From contig JACKLL010000002.1 of the NCBI GenBank assembly GCA_024235935.1, forward strand, positions 124,001 through 188,000: a stretch of 64,000 nt of DNA. The letters are read 5' to 3'. The notes under the pieces are model-generated. The model did not search any database. It had not been told where the DNA came from and worked only from the letters and a program-made list of their open reading frames with translations. This DNA is from Rhodoferax sp. (GTDB lineage Bacteria; Pseudomonadota; Gammaproteobacteria; Burkholderiales; Burkholderiaceae_C). A program made the position numbers and the translations under genes. Shown one piece after another: positions 9,533-18,461 of the stretch; positions within the stretch are counted from its first letter, which is position 1, and each line of letters opens with the position of its first letter.

Positions 9533-10369
9533 TCAGCTCGGCAGCGGCGCCGCGCAGTGGAGCTTCAGAATCTGCTGCACGACGCTGCGCTGCTCGGTCC
9601 ACAGGAAGAAGTGGTCGCGGCCGGGCAGGCGGTCCACCTGCAGCCATTCCCGCGGCGCCCGCTGGTCCAGATAGTCGGCTGTGCGGGGATCGACCAGCGG
9701 ATCCTGGTCGCCCTGCATCGCGATGATCGGGCGTTGCAGCTGCGGCAAGGCGGCGTCGAGTTTTTCCAGTTCGGCCTGCAGCACCATCATTTCCTGGTTC
9801 GACCGGCTCATGGCCGGCGCCAGGAACTGGCGTGCGATCCAGTTGTCGGCCAGCAGGTTGTACCAGCGCGGCGCTTCGAGCGCGGGCGCCATGGAGCCGG
9901 CCAGCATGACCGCGCCACAGACTTTTTCCGGGTGATCGATCGCCATCCAGGCGATCAGCGGGCCGCCGAGGGAGTGGCCGACCAGGACGGCGGGCGGCCC
10001 GGGCGGAATCAGCTCGGCCAGCAATGCCGCCTGCCGGCGCAGGTCGGGCATGACGCCAGCGGCGGCCGAGCCGCCGAATCCGGGCCGGTCCATGGCAATG
10101 CGGGCTCCGAACCCATCCAGCGCGGGCTCCTGGAGAAAACGGGCCCACGATGTCCAGGACCCCGGGGAACCATGCACGAACAGGATCGGTGTCGTGCCTT
10201 CGCCCCGGCTGCGTGCGACCTGTAGTGTCCTGCCCTCGAGCGTCACGGTCGCCAGTTCAGGACGGCTGGCGGGCTGGGGAAACAGTTCCTCGACCGTTCC
10301 GCGCGGCCACGGCGGGTTGGTGCAGGCCGCCAGTTGCAGCAAGGTGGCCAAGATCAGGATCCAGCGCAT
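9533..10369 (-). CDS. alpha/beta hydrolase lipoprotein
   Basis: 278 residues. The N-terminus is a lipoprotein signal, with hydrophobic MRWILILATLLQLAAC ending in a lipobox cysteine at residue 16, so the enzyme is probably anchored in the envelope. The alpha/beta-hydrolase fold is shown by the oxyanion loop LFVHGSPGSW, the nucleophile elbow GHSLGG (Ser about residue 130), the acid in GDQDPLVDP and the catalytic His in GRDHFFLW. Substrate unknown; relatives are annotated loosely as haloperoxidases or lipases. It is transcribed convergently with serS and stands alone. Confidence 0.85.
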   Translation of the reverse strand: MRWILILATLLQLAACTNPPWPRGTVEELFPQPASRPELATVTLEGRTLQVARSRGEGTTPILFVHGSPGSWTSWARFLQEPALDGFGARIAMDRPGFGGSAAAGVMPDLRRQAALLAELIPPGPPAVLVGHSLGGPLIAWMAIDHPEKVCGAVMLAGSMAPALEAPRWYNLLADNWIARQFLAPAMSRSNQEMMVLQAELEKLDAALPQLQRPIIAMQGDQDPLVDPRTADYLDQRAPREWLQVDRLPGRDHFFLWTEQRSVVQQILKLHCAAPLPS

Positions 10370-10619
10370 GGGGATGGGAGGGTCGGCATCAGGCGGTTCG
10401 TCCAGTCAGGGTGCGGCTCGGGCCACGGCACGGCGGCCGAACAGGCGCAAGCTTGCCTGTGTTTTTCGGTTGTCGCCGGCCGCGATCGGCAAATTGTAGG
10501 CAGCAACAGGGTTTTTGTAGCGCCGGCAAGCAGCCGGGCCTGCGGCTATTGACGTTCGCGGCGCAGCGCGTTACGGTGAGCGGCGAAGGGCGCACAGACC
10601 ACACGACGGGGGCAGCAAC

Positions 10620-13505
10620 ATGACCGGACAGCTTTGGGTGCGGGGCCAGCAGGGCGATCCGATACGGCGCCTGCGCAGCGAGCTGGCGCGCCAGCTGGGC
10701 GCGGATGCGCGTGAGTTCCCGGGCCTGGCCCGCGGCGACACGCTGGACGTCGACGTGGAGGCGGCGGTGCGGCGCTGGCAGTCGGGCGTCGGTCTGATCG
10801 CCGATGGCGTGGTCGGCCCGCACAACCAGTGTGTGCTGGGGCTGCGAAAACCCCAGGCCGCCGACGTGGCGCTGGACCTGGACCACGTCCGCCGGCTGTT
10901 TCCAGCCACCAAGCCTGCCAACATCAACCGATATCTGCCGTACGTGGCCGCTGCGCTGCTGAGTTGCGGCCTGCACGATCGGACCATGGTCTGCGCCGCG
11001 CTAGGCACGATCCGGGCCGAAAGCGAAGGCTTTCTGCCGATTGCCGAGATGCAGTCGCAGTTCAATACCCGCGCGGGCCAGGCACCATTTGCCGCGTACG
11101 ACGGTCGACGCGACCTTGGCAATACCGAGCCGGGCGATGGTGCGCGCTTCAAGGGCCGGGGATTTGTCCAGTTGACCGGGCGCGCCAACTACCAGCGTTA
11201 CGGCAAGGCGGTGGGCGTGGATCTGGTGGAGCGTCCGGACCTGGCCAATGCGCCTGAGGTCGCCGCCATGCTGCTGGCGCTGTTCCTGGCCGATCGGGCC
11301 GAGGCCTTGCGCACGGCCTTGCAGGCCGGCCAGTTCGCGCGGGCCCGCAAGCTGGTCAATGGTGGAGCCCACGGCCTGGAGCGCTTCAAGGATGTGTTTG
11401 TGCTGGCAGACCAGGTCTGGCCGGAGCCGACCCCGGTGCCCGCAACGGCCCGGCGCCGCGCCCGGGCGCCGCAACGAGGGGCCGCCGCTGCGGCGGCCAG
11501 CGCTGCGCCGGTGGCCGCACGCAAGCTCAATGTCGGCAAGGATCCGGTCGACCTGCGCGACCGCGAATACACACCGCCGCCGCGCGGACTGATCGACCGC
11601 TTCCCGCTCGACGATGACGTGCACCGCTTCCTGCCGACCTATGGCCGGGCAGGCCTGATCCTGGACCAGGGCCAGGAGGGTGCCTGTACCGGCTTCGGGC
11701 TGGCCTGCGTCGTCAACTACCTGCGCTGGCGCAAGGCGGATCTGCCAGAGCGCATGGAATCGGTCAGCCCGCGCATGTTGTACAACTTCGCGCGGCGATA
11801 TGACGAGTATGCCGGCGAGGATTACGAGGGATCGAGCTGCCGGGGGGCGCTCAAGGGCTGGTTCAACCATGGCGTGTGTCTGGAAAGCGACTGGCCGTAC
11901 AACGGTGCCACCGCGCAGCCGCGCTACGGCTATGCGCAGCGTGCGAACGCGACCTGCCTGGGCGTGTATTACCGGGTCGACCGCAAATCGATTACCGACG
12001 TGCAGGCCGCGATTCAGGAGGTCGGGGCCGTCTATGTGTCGGCCTTCACGCATGACGGCTGGGACCAGGTTCCGGTGCGCCGGCGTGCGCCCAGTGGCCA
12101 TGACACGATCGCCGAGATTCCGTTCGACGGCCGACCGTCAGAAATCGGAGGGCATGCGTTTGCGCTGGTCGGGTTCAACAACCGCGGCTTCGTGATCCAG
12201 AACTCCTGGGGCAAGGGCTGGGGTTCGGGCGGCTTTGCCTTGCTGTCCTATGCGGACTGGCTGGCCAATGCCATGGATGCCTGGGTGGTGGCAATGGGGG
12301 TTCCGGGTGTTGTCGTCGGACGGCTCAGCGCCGGCGCGCACGACAGCGCCGGCGCTGCAGGCCGCGGGGGCGCGCGCCAGAGCCTGTGGTGGAGTCGGGA
12401 CCAGGCCTACCGGCACAGCGTGGTGCTGGGCAACGACGGGCGCATGAAGCGCTACCTGACCGAAGATGAACTCAGCCGTACCTTGCTGCACCAGGCGGCT
12501 GGCCTTCCCGACCAGTGGTTTCGCACCGAGGCGCCCGACGGGCCGCGGCGCGTGGTGATCTACGCCCACGGCGGGCTCAACAGCGAGGACGCGGCGATCG
12601 AGCGGGCGCGCGCGATGGGGCGGCATTTCATCGGCAATGGCTGCTATCCGCTGTTTCTGGTCTGGAAGACCGGTCTGCTGGAGTCGCTGGGCAACATCTT
12701 CAGCGAGGCCTTTCGCGAGCAGAAAGCCATGGCCGGCGGCGCCGGGGCCTGGATCGCCGAGCGCACCGATCTGCTGGTGGAGAAGTCCATCGGTCGGCCG
12801 ATGGCGCGCCCGGTCTGGAGCGAAATGAAGGAGAACGCCGAACTCGCGTTTGGCAGCGGACGTGGTGGCGACCTGCTGATCACGGCCTTGCAGAAACTGG
12901 CGGATACCTGGGGGGAGGATTTCGAACTGCATCTGGTCGGGCATTCGGCCGGCGCCATCATCCTGGGGCATCTGCTCAGTGCCCTGGCTGCGCGCGGCAT
13001 GCAGGGGTGGGTGCGGTCGATGCACCTGTTCGCACCCGCCTGCTCGGTGCAGTTTGCCAACCGGCACTATGCGCCCCATACCGCGCTGATGCAGCGCCTG
13101 TACCTGCGCATCCTGTCCGACCGGGTCGAGCGCAACGACTCGGTCGCCGCCATCTACCGCAAGTCGCTGCTGTACCTGGTCTCCAATGCGCTGGAGATGG
13201 ACCTGCGCACCCCCATCATCGGCCTGGAAAATGTGTTCAAGCCGGATTACGGCGGCTGGGACGGCACGTCGAGCACCGGCGACAGTCTGCGTGCCTGGCA
13301 GCAGGCGGTGCGCACGGCCGGTCTGCGCAAGGCTGGCAGGCTGACCGTGGTCGATGCTGACACGATGCTGACGGCCTTGCCGGACCGTCGCATCCAGGCG
13401 ACGCACGGCGGCTTCGACAACGACATCGCCACGCTCAGCGAGACCTTGCTGCATATCATCGGCTCCCAACCTCAGCAAATGGTCGATGACCTGCGTGGCT
13501 TCTGA
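10620..13505 (+). CDS. multidomain enzyme: peptidoglycan-binding + GH19-like lysozyme + papain-like protease + alpha/beta hydrolase
   Basis: 961 residues with three separate catalytic modules. Residues 3-75 resemble a peptidoglycan-binding domain (DVEAAVRRWQSGVGLIADGVVGP). Residues 85-265 are GH19 chitinase/lysozyme-like, with IRAESEGF (Glu134/Glu136 candidates) and the FKGRGFVQLTGRANYQRYG signature. After an Ala/Arg-rich linker (270-305) comes a C1 papain-type domain, with Cys356 in DQGQEGACTGFG, His512 in GGHAFALVG and Asn528 in VIQNSWGKGWGSGGF. Residues 640-961 form an alpha/beta hydrolase, with oxyanion-like IYAHGGLNSEDAA and nucleophile Ser776 in LVGHSAGA. No signal peptide or membrane segment is visible. 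The downstream genes begin within 50 bases and look co-transcribed. The domain calls are strong; the overall function is unknown and could be an exported lytic toxin or a cell-wall-associated processing enzyme. Confidence 0.85.
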   Translation: MTGQLWVRGQQGDPIRRLRSELARQLGADAREFPGLARGDTLDVDVEAAVRRWQSGVGLIADGVVGPHNQCVLGLRKPQAADVALDLDHVRRLFPATKPANINRYLPYVAAALLSCGLHDRTMVCAALGTIRAESEGFLPIAEMQSQFNTRAGQAPFAAYDGRRDLGNTEPGDGARFKGRGFVQLTGRANYQRYGKAVGVDLVERPDLANAPEVAAMLLALFLADRAEALRTALQAGQFARARKLVNGGAHGLERFKDVFVLADQVWPEPTPVPATARRRARAPQRGAAAAAASAAPVAARKLNVGKDPVDLRDREYTPPPRGLIDRFPLDDDVHRFLPTYGRAGLILDQGQEGACTGFGLACVVNYLRWRKADLPERMESVSPRMLYNFARRYDEYAGEDYEGSSCRGALKGWFNHGVCLESDWPYNGATAQPRYGYAQRANATCLGVYYRVDRKSITDVQAAIQEVGAVYVSAFTHDGWDQVPVRRRAPSGHDTIAEIPFDGRPSEIGGHAFALVGFNNRGFVIQNSWGKGWGSGGFALLSYADWLANAMDAWVVAMGVPGVVVGRLSAGAHDSAGAAGRGGARQSLWWSRDQAYRHSVVLGNDGRMKRYLTEDELSRTLLHQAAGLPDQWFRTEAPDGPRRVVIYAHGGLNSEDAAIERARAMGRHFIGNGCYPLFLVWKTGLLESLGNIFSEAFREQKAMAGGAGAWIAERTDLLVEKSIGRPMARPVWSEMKENAELAFGSGRGGDLLITALQKLADTWGEDFELHLVGHSAGAIILGHLLSALAARGMQGWVRSMHLFAPACSVQFANRHYAPHTALMQRLYLRILSDRVERNDSVAAIYRKSLLYLVSNALEMDLRTPIIGLENVFKPDYGGWDGTSSTGDSLRAWQQAVRTAGLRKAGRLTVVDADTMLTALPDRRIQATHGGFDNDIATLSETLLHIIGSQPQQMVDDLRGF

Positions 13506-13552
13506 TGCTGCGCGGCATCGCACCGCACCGAACCGGACAAGGACCTGCGCCG

Positions 13553-13897
13553 ATGGACAAGAAGACGCCTGAACGACCGATGACACTGGAGGACTACGGG
13601 CGCCAGGTCACGCACGACAAGGCGCGGCGCTCGGGCGTGGCGCGGGACCTGTTCCTGTTGTCGGTGCTGTTTCTGGTAGCCAGCGGCGCGGCCTACTATT
13701 ACAGCCTGCCGGTCGTGGCTGCGGGGCTGTTCGTGCTCTTCATGGTCATGCAGACGGTCGCCTCCGAAACCCGTCTCGAGGTGGCCATGCTGGAGACCAA
13801 CCGTTCGTTGGCACTGCTGGTGCACCAGCAGTCGCGCGACATTGCACAATTGCGCCAGGACCTGCAGGATCAGACGCAGTTTTCGCGTACCCGCTGA
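13553..13897 (+). CDS. small membrane protein with coiled-coil tail, unknown function
   Basis: 114 residues. The start ATG at 13553 has AAGGACC about 8 bases upstream; the frame is open further back to 13505 but that has no ribosome site. An N-terminal charged segment precedes two adjacent hydrophobic helices (about residues 30-68: LFLLSVLFLVASGAA and LPVVAAGLFVLFMVM). The rest (70-110) is a heptad-like helix with RLEVAMLETN and RDIAQLRQDLQDQ, likely a coiled coil facing the cytoplasm. Position 48 bases after the multidomain enzyme suggests that the two are partners, perhaps anchor or immunity-like, but that is inference from context only. Family not recognised. Confidence 0.65.
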   Translation: MDKKTPERPMTLEDYGRQVTHDKARRSGVARDLFLLSVLFLVASGAAYYYSLPVVAAGLFVLFMVMQTVASETRLEVAMLETNRSLALLVHQQSRDIAQLRQDLQDQTQFSRTR

Positions 13898-13921
13898 CGG
13901 GGGCCAGGACAGGAGACGCTT

Positions 13922-14518
13922 GTGAGCAAGATGGCGACAACGAGCCCGGTGGTGCCGGGCCGGTATCTGGTGTTTGTCGAGCGCCTGGTGCAGGAGCAGT
14001 ACCAGACCCTGACCATCTCCGCCGACTCCGAGGAGCGCGCGCACGCCGCGGCGCTGGAGCAGTTCTTTGCCGGCAGCGTGGCCTACATGCGTTCGGTGCA
14101 GGTCGAGCCGCCCAGTGTGCGCGTGCGTCCGCTGCGGGAAAAACACCTGCGCAGGGCCGAGGCGCAGTCCGATGCGGCGGCCCTTGACCCGCCGTTTCAT
14201 ACCTCGGGGCGCTTCGACGGTCCGGACGATGAACCCATCGCGCCCGCCAGCGCCTACCCGGGAACCCGGCCTGCACCAGTGACCCGCGCCCAGGCCCGCC
14301 TGATGTGCCAGAACTTCGACGCCAGCGGGCATTCCAACCACAGTGGACGCGGCACCACGCTGTGGGTCATCCTGGAGCACTGTGCCGAAGCCGACATTGC
14401 CTACAACCTGCGCGCCTTGCCCGGCGTGGGCTACTACGTTGAACGGGCCAAGTCCGCCGACGACGGCCTGGCCCTGCGCATGTCGGTGGAGACCGGTTAC
14501 GGTCCGATGCGCGGCTGA
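13922..14518 (+). CDS. hypothetical soluble protein, third gene of the multidomain-enzyme unit
   Basis: 198 residues, GTG start at 13922 with AGGAG about 6 bases upstream. No membrane segment, signal peptide or recognised domain. The N-terminal 60 residues look like a small alpha/beta unit (YLVFVERLVQEQYQTLTISADSEERAHAAALEQFF). A polar Pro/Asp-rich middle follows (about 85-125), then a second compact segment with TTLWVILEHCAEADIAYNLRALPGVGYYVERA. It lies 24 bases after the membrane gene on the same strand, so an operon of three is likely. It could be an adaptor or inhibitor for the first protein; nothing in the sequence proves this. Confidence 0.6.
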   Translation: MSKMATTSPVVPGRYLVFVERLVQEQYQTLTISADSEERAHAAALEQFFAGSVAYMRSVQVEPPSVRVRPLREKHLRRAEAQSDAAALDPPFHTSGRFDGPDDEPIAPASAYPGTRPAPVTRAQARLMCQNFDASGHSNHSGRGTTLWVILEHCAEADIAYNLRALPGVGYYVERAKSADDGLALRMSVETGYGPMRG

Positions 14519-14595
14519 GGGCCGCAGCGCTGCTTCCGCGACGGCCTGCGCCCGGGTGCGACAATAGCCGGCTCCCCCGTCCCCCCTTAGTCCCG

Positions 14596-15351
14596 ATGTC
14601 TTCAGCGGTCCCTGAAATCTCCGTGGTCGTGCCGGTCCACAACGAATCCGGCAATGTCGTGGCTCTGCTCGATGAAATCGCGGCTGCCCTGACCGGCGTG
14701 GCGCCGTTCGAGGCCGTGTTCGTCGACGACCTCAGCAGCGACAACACGGCCGACCTGTTGCTCGACTATGCCCGTGCCCATCCATGGCTGGTGGTCGTGC
14801 GTCACCGCAACAACTGCGGCCAGAGCACGGCCGTGCGCACCGGCGTTCGCGAAGCGCGCGCGCCCCTGGTGGCCACGCTTGACGGAGACGGGCAGAACGA
14901 CCCGGCGGACATTCCCGCCTTGCTCACGCGCTGGCGAGACTTGCAAGCGGCACAGCCGCAGCAGGCGGTGATGATCGCCGGCTGGCGTGCCAAGCGACTG
15001 GACACCTGGGTGCGCCGTCTGTCGTCCCGCGTGGCCAACCGGGTGCGCAGCGGTCTGCTGGGCGACGCGACACCCGACTCCGGTTGCGGCCTCAAGCTGT
15101 TCGCGCGCGCAGATTTTCTGGCGCTGCCCTATTTCGACCACATGCACCGCTTTCTGCCGGCCCTGTTCCGGCGCGCGGGTGGCGTCGTCGAATCGGTGCC
15201 GGTCCGCCACCGCGACCGGACCCACGGCCAGTCGCATTACGGCATCAGCAACCGGCTGTGGGTCGGGCTGGTGGATATCCTGGGCGTGATGTGGCTGCAA
15301 CGCCGCGCGCGCGTGCCGCAGGTGCAGCGCATGGACGCAAAGAAGGATTGA
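14596..15351 (+). CDS. family 2 glycosyltransferase (dolichol-phosphate-mannose synthase-like)
   Basis: 251 residues, GT-A fold. The nucleotide-sugar region shows ISVVVPVHNESGNV, the VDDLSSDNT turn and the DxD-like LDGDGQNDP. SGCGLKLFAR and RHRDRTHGQSHYG later in the protein are typical of the polyprenyl-phosphate sugar transferases (ArnC/GtrB/DPM1 type). No membrane helices beyond a weak C-terminal one (LWVGLVDILGVMWL), so it probably works at the inner face of the cytoplasmic membrane, charging a lipid carrier. Its neighbour is an ArnT-like enzyme that would use such a lipid-linked sugar, which fits a lipid A or surface-glycan modification pair. Confidence 0.88.
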   Translation: MSSAVPEISVVVPVHNESGNVVALLDEIAAALTGVAPFEAVFVDDLSSDNTADLLLDYARAHPWLVVVRHRNNCGQSTAVRTGVREARAPLVATLDGDGQNDPADIPALLTRWRDLQAAQPQQAVMIAGWRAKRLDTWVRRLSSRVANRVRSGLLGDATPDSGCGLKLFARADFLALPYFDHMHRFLPALFRRAGGVVESVPVRHRDRTHGQSHYGISNRLWVGLVDILGVMWLQRRARVPQVQRMDAKKD

Positions 15352-15410
15352 TGATGGACATCGACAAGGCCAGGTGCCTGCCGGCATTCCGGCACGGGGT
15401 GCCGCAATGA
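15351..15410 (+). CDS. possible 19-codon coupling ORF between the two glycosyltransferase genes
   Basis: An ATG at 15351 (second ATG at 15354) overlaps the stop of the GT2 gene and is preceded by AAGGA. The frame reads MMDIDKARCLPAFRHGVPQ and stops at 15408-15410, overlapping the ATG of the ArnT-like gene as ATGA. No family is recognised. It may only serve translational coupling, or may be a vestige. Low confidence as a product-bearing gene. Confidence 0.3.
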   Translation: MMDIDKARCLPAFRHGVPQ

Positions 15411-17164
15411 CGGCGCAGCCTTTGCCAGGCCACACGGCGGCAGACGCCGCTCTCGACCGGCGCCTGTTCTGGTGGTTGATGCTGGCGGCGCTGGTGGTGC
15501 TGGGCGCCGGCATGGGTCTGCGCGACCCCTGGCCATCGGACGAACCGCGCTTCACGCTGGTGGCCAAGCAGATGGTCGAATCGGGCGACTGGCTGTTTCC
15601 GCACCGCGGCATCGAGCTGTACTCCGACAAGCCGCCGATGCTGATGTGGCTGGAGGCGGCCGCCTACGAAGTGCTGGGCAACTGGCGCATCGCATTCTTG
15701 TTGCCGTCGCTGCTTTCGGGCATGCTGACGCTGGTGCTGACCTGGGATCTGGGGCGTCGGCTGTGGAGCCCGCGGGTCGGCCTTTTCGCCGCCGCCGCCG
15801 TGCTGGCTTCGTTCCAGTTCGTCTACCAGGTCAAGCGGGCCCAGATCGACCCGCTGGTGATGATGTGGATCACGCTGGCCAACTGGGGACTGCTGCTGCA
15901 TTTGCTCAAGGGACCGAACTGGCGGGCCTGGTGGCTGGGCTGCTTTGCCGCCGGTCTGGGCGTGATCACCAAGGGCGTCGGCGTGCTGGCGCTGCTGATG
16001 CTGCTGCCCTTCGTCTTCGCCCGGCTGCGCCGCTGGGAAGGCGTGAGCCAGACCTCCGGCGACGGCCTGCGCTGGGCCGGTGGGGCGCTTGCCTTTCTGC
16101 TGGCCGTGAGCCTGTGGCTGGTGCCGATGCTGTGGGCCGCGCATGCGCGGGGCACCGCCGAATACGCCGCCTATGTGAGCGACATCCTGTTCCACCAGAC
16201 GGCCAAACGGTATGAGGGATCGGTGGGCGGCCATGCCCAGCCGGTCTGGTACTACCTGCCGGTGCTGGTGCTGCATTTTTTCCCACTGTCGCTGGCCTAC
16301 CTGGGGGCCGGGCGCTACTGGGTGCGCGGCCTGAAGGCGGGCGACGCCCGGCTGCTGATGCTGCTCGGCTGGAGTGTGCTGGTGGTGTTCTTCTTCAGCC
16401 TGGCTGGCGGCAAGCGCGAGGTCTACCTGATGCCGGTGCTGCCGATGCTGGCACTGGCGGTAGCGCCCACCCTGCAGCAGTCGGTGGCGTCCGGCTGGAT
16501 GCGCTGGACCGCGTGGCTGGCCGCGCTGGCGGCCGGTGCGGTATTGCTTGTCGGAGGCATCTGGGCCATGCAGGGCCACTGGACCAGCATGCAGTCGCAA
16601 CTGGTCGAGCGGGGCCTCACCGACAACGGGCGCTGGCTGTGGTGGATGGGCATCTGCATGGGAGCGGTGTTCCTGCTCAGCGCCCTGGGCTGGCGGCCGC
16701 GTCGGGGCGTCCACGCCTTGCTGACCGGCATGGCAGGGTTCTGGATCATCTGGGGCGTGTGGGCTTCGTTGCTGTTCAACGACACCAATTCGGCCGTCGG
16801 CGTGATGCGCCGTGCCGGCGAGGTGGCTGGGCCGCAGGGCGAAATCGCCGTCATTGCCTGGAAGGAACAGAACCTCTTGATGGCCGACCGGCCTGTCACC
16901 AACTTCGGCTTCAAGCGGCGTTGGGAAAAGCAGTTCGAAGAGGCCGTGCAATGGCAGGCCGAGGCACCGCAAAAGCGCTGGATCTTTGCGCTGCGCGAAT
17001 CGGTCGTGCCCTGTGTCGACCCGGCGCGCGTGCAGGAGGTGGGATACGCCAACCGCCGCATGTGGGTGGTGTTCCAGGCCGATGCGGTGGTCGCCGGCTG
17101 TGTGCCGCAGGTGCCGCCAGGTACCGAACGCTGGGACAGTTCCTACGATTTCGAGGACAACTGA
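15407..17164 (+). CDS. ArnT-like membrane glycosyltransferase (GT83/PMT family)
   Basis: 585 residues from the ATG at 15407, with about 11-13 hydrophobic helices. The periplasmic loop after helix 1 carries RDPWPSDEPRF and LYSDKPPMLMW, the acidic/KPP motifs that define lipid-phosphate-dependent sugar transferases such as ArnT. In relatives the enzyme transfers an aminoarabinose or other sugar from undecaprenyl phosphate onto lipid A or another surface acceptor. A soluble C-terminal domain (about 470-585) contains IAVIAWKEQNLLMADRPV. The preceding GT2 gene likely supplies the donor. A GTG at 15374 is an alternative start. The sugar and acceptor are not deducible. Confidence 0.85.
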   Translation: MTAQPLPGHTAADAALDRRLFWWLMLAALVVLGAGMGLRDPWPSDEPRFTLVAKQMVESGDWLFPHRGIELYSDKPPMLMWLEAAAYEVLGNWRIAFLLPSLLSGMLTLVLTWDLGRRLWSPRVGLFAAAAVLASFQFVYQVKRAQIDPLVMMWITLANWGLLLHLLKGPNWRAWWLGCFAAGLGVITKGVGVLALLMLLPFVFARLRRWEGVSQTSGDGLRWAGGALAFLLAVSLWLVPMLWAAHARGTAEYAAYVSDILFHQTAKRYEGSVGGHAQPVWYYLPVLVLHFFPLSLAYLGAGRYWVRGLKAGDARLLMLLGWSVLVVFFFSLAGGKREVYLMPVLPMLALAVAPTLQQSVASGWMRWTAWLAALAAGAVLLVGGIWAMQGHWTSMQSQLVERGLTDNGRWLWWMGICMGAVFLLSALGWRPRRGVHALLTGMAGFWIIWGVWASLLFNDTNSAVGVMRRAGEVAGPQGEIAVIAWKEQNLLMADRPVTNFGFKRRWEKQFEEAVQWQAEAPQKRWIFALRESVVPCVDPARVQEVGYANRRMWVVFQADAVVAGCVPQVPPGTERWDSSYDFEDN

Positions 17165-17257
17165 CACCGGGCCGCCGCCGCCCATGGGGAGCGGGGCGAC
17201 AGGTGGTTTCAGTGCGTCCGACGGCGCGCAACCGCACATTGAGAGGAAACCCGAAGG

Positions 17258-18391
17258 ATGTCAGCCATGGAGTTTGTACATGCGCAGCGCGGTGGCGCGG
17301 CAGGATTGATCACGCTTGCGCGTCCGAAGGCGCTCAATGCCTTGTCGCTGGATATGATCCGCGACCTGACGGCCCGCTTGCTGGCCTGGCGGGATGATCC
17401 CGACGTGCAACTGGTGGCGATCCGCGGCAGCAGCCGCGACCCTGCCGACGCGGCGGCGAGTCGTCCCTTCGGTGCATTCTGTGCCGGTGGCGACATCCGC
17501 TTCTTCCACCAGGCGGCACTTGCAGGCGACCCGGCGCTGGAGGACTTCTTTACCGAAGAGTACCGGCTGAACCACCTGATTCACCACTATGCCAAGCCGA
17601 TCGTGGCGCTGATGGACGGTATCGTCATGGGCGGCGGCATGGGCATTGCACAAGGTGCACGGCACCGCGTCGTGACCGAACGCACCAGGATGGCCATGCC
17701 GGAAACCGGCATCGGCCTGTTCCCCGATGTCGGCGGTGGCTACTTCCTGAGCCGCTGTGCCGGCCATGCCGGCGAATACCTGGCCCTGACCGGGCGAATG
17801 CTCGATGGCGCGCAGGCCGTGGCGGTGGGACTGGCCGACCATCGGGTGGCATCTGGCGCGCTGAAGGGCTTGTGGGAGCGTATGGCCAGTGGCGCCATTG
17901 CCGACGGCGACGCGCTGGCAGACGCCTTGCAGGTTGACGCGCGGGCGGCGGACGCCATGGCGTCGCCCTGGCCGCCCGGCCCGATCGACCGGACCTTCGG
18001 ACTTGGGTCGGTGGGGGCCATCGTGCAGGCGCTCGACGAAGACGCCGCGCAGGACGACTGGGCACGTGAGACGGCCGCGCTGCTGCGCCAGCGCAGCCCG
18101 TTGATGCTGCATGTGACGCTGGAGCAGATTCGCCGCGCCCGCACGATGACGCTGGCCGACGAACTGCGCATGGAGCGCGACCTGGTGCGGCACTGCTTTT
18201 TTCCGGCGCATCTGGGGCGCAGCGGCGCAGCCACCGAGGTCGTCGAAGGGGTACGGGCGCTAGCTGTCGACAAGGACCACCATCCGCGCTGGAACCCGGC
18301 GCAGATCGCCGATGTCGATGCGTCCATGGTGGCCCCATACTTCGACAGCCCCTGGCCTGCGCATGCACATCCGCTGCGCGACCTGGACTGA
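17258..18391 (+). CDS. enoyl-CoA hydratase/isomerase family protein, 3-hydroxyisobutyryl-CoA hydrolase-like
   Basis: 377 residues, longer than plain enoyl-CoA hydratases and matching the HIBCH-like subgroup. Crotonase-fold hallmarks are ITLARPKALNALSLDMI, the oxyanion-hole segment GAFCAGGDIRFFH and MDGIVMGGGMGIAQGARHRVVTERTRMAMPETGIGLFPDVGGGYFLSR, where the Glu of MPETGIGLFPD is the expected catalytic residue. The likely reaction is hydrolysis of 3-hydroxyisobutyryl-CoA in valine breakdown, but other acyl-CoA substrates are possible. The ATG at 17267 is better spaced from the GAAGG ribosome site than the one at 17258. Stands alone. Confidence 0.87.
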   Translation: MSAMEFVHAQRGGAAGLITLARPKALNALSLDMIRDLTARLLAWRDDPDVQLVAIRGSSRDPADAAASRPFGAFCAGGDIRFFHQAALAGDPALEDFFTEEYRLNHLIHHYAKPIVALMDGIVMGGGMGIAQGARHRVVTERTRMAMPETGIGLFPDVGGGYFLSRCAGHAGEYLALTGRMLDGAQAVAVGLADHRVASGALKGLWERMASGAIADGDALADALQVDARAADAMASPWPPGPIDRTFGLGSVGAIVQALDEDAAQDDWARETAALLRQRSPLMLHVTLEQIRRARTMTLADELRMERDLVRHCFFPAHLGRSGAATEVVEGVRALAVDKDHHPRWNPAQIADVDASMVAPYFDSPWPAHAHPLRDLD

Positions 18392-18461
18392 GCTGCGGCT
18401 GGCTGCGGAATAATCGATACCCGTTGCGGCTGTACCTCCGCCTGACCACGGAAGGCATTTG

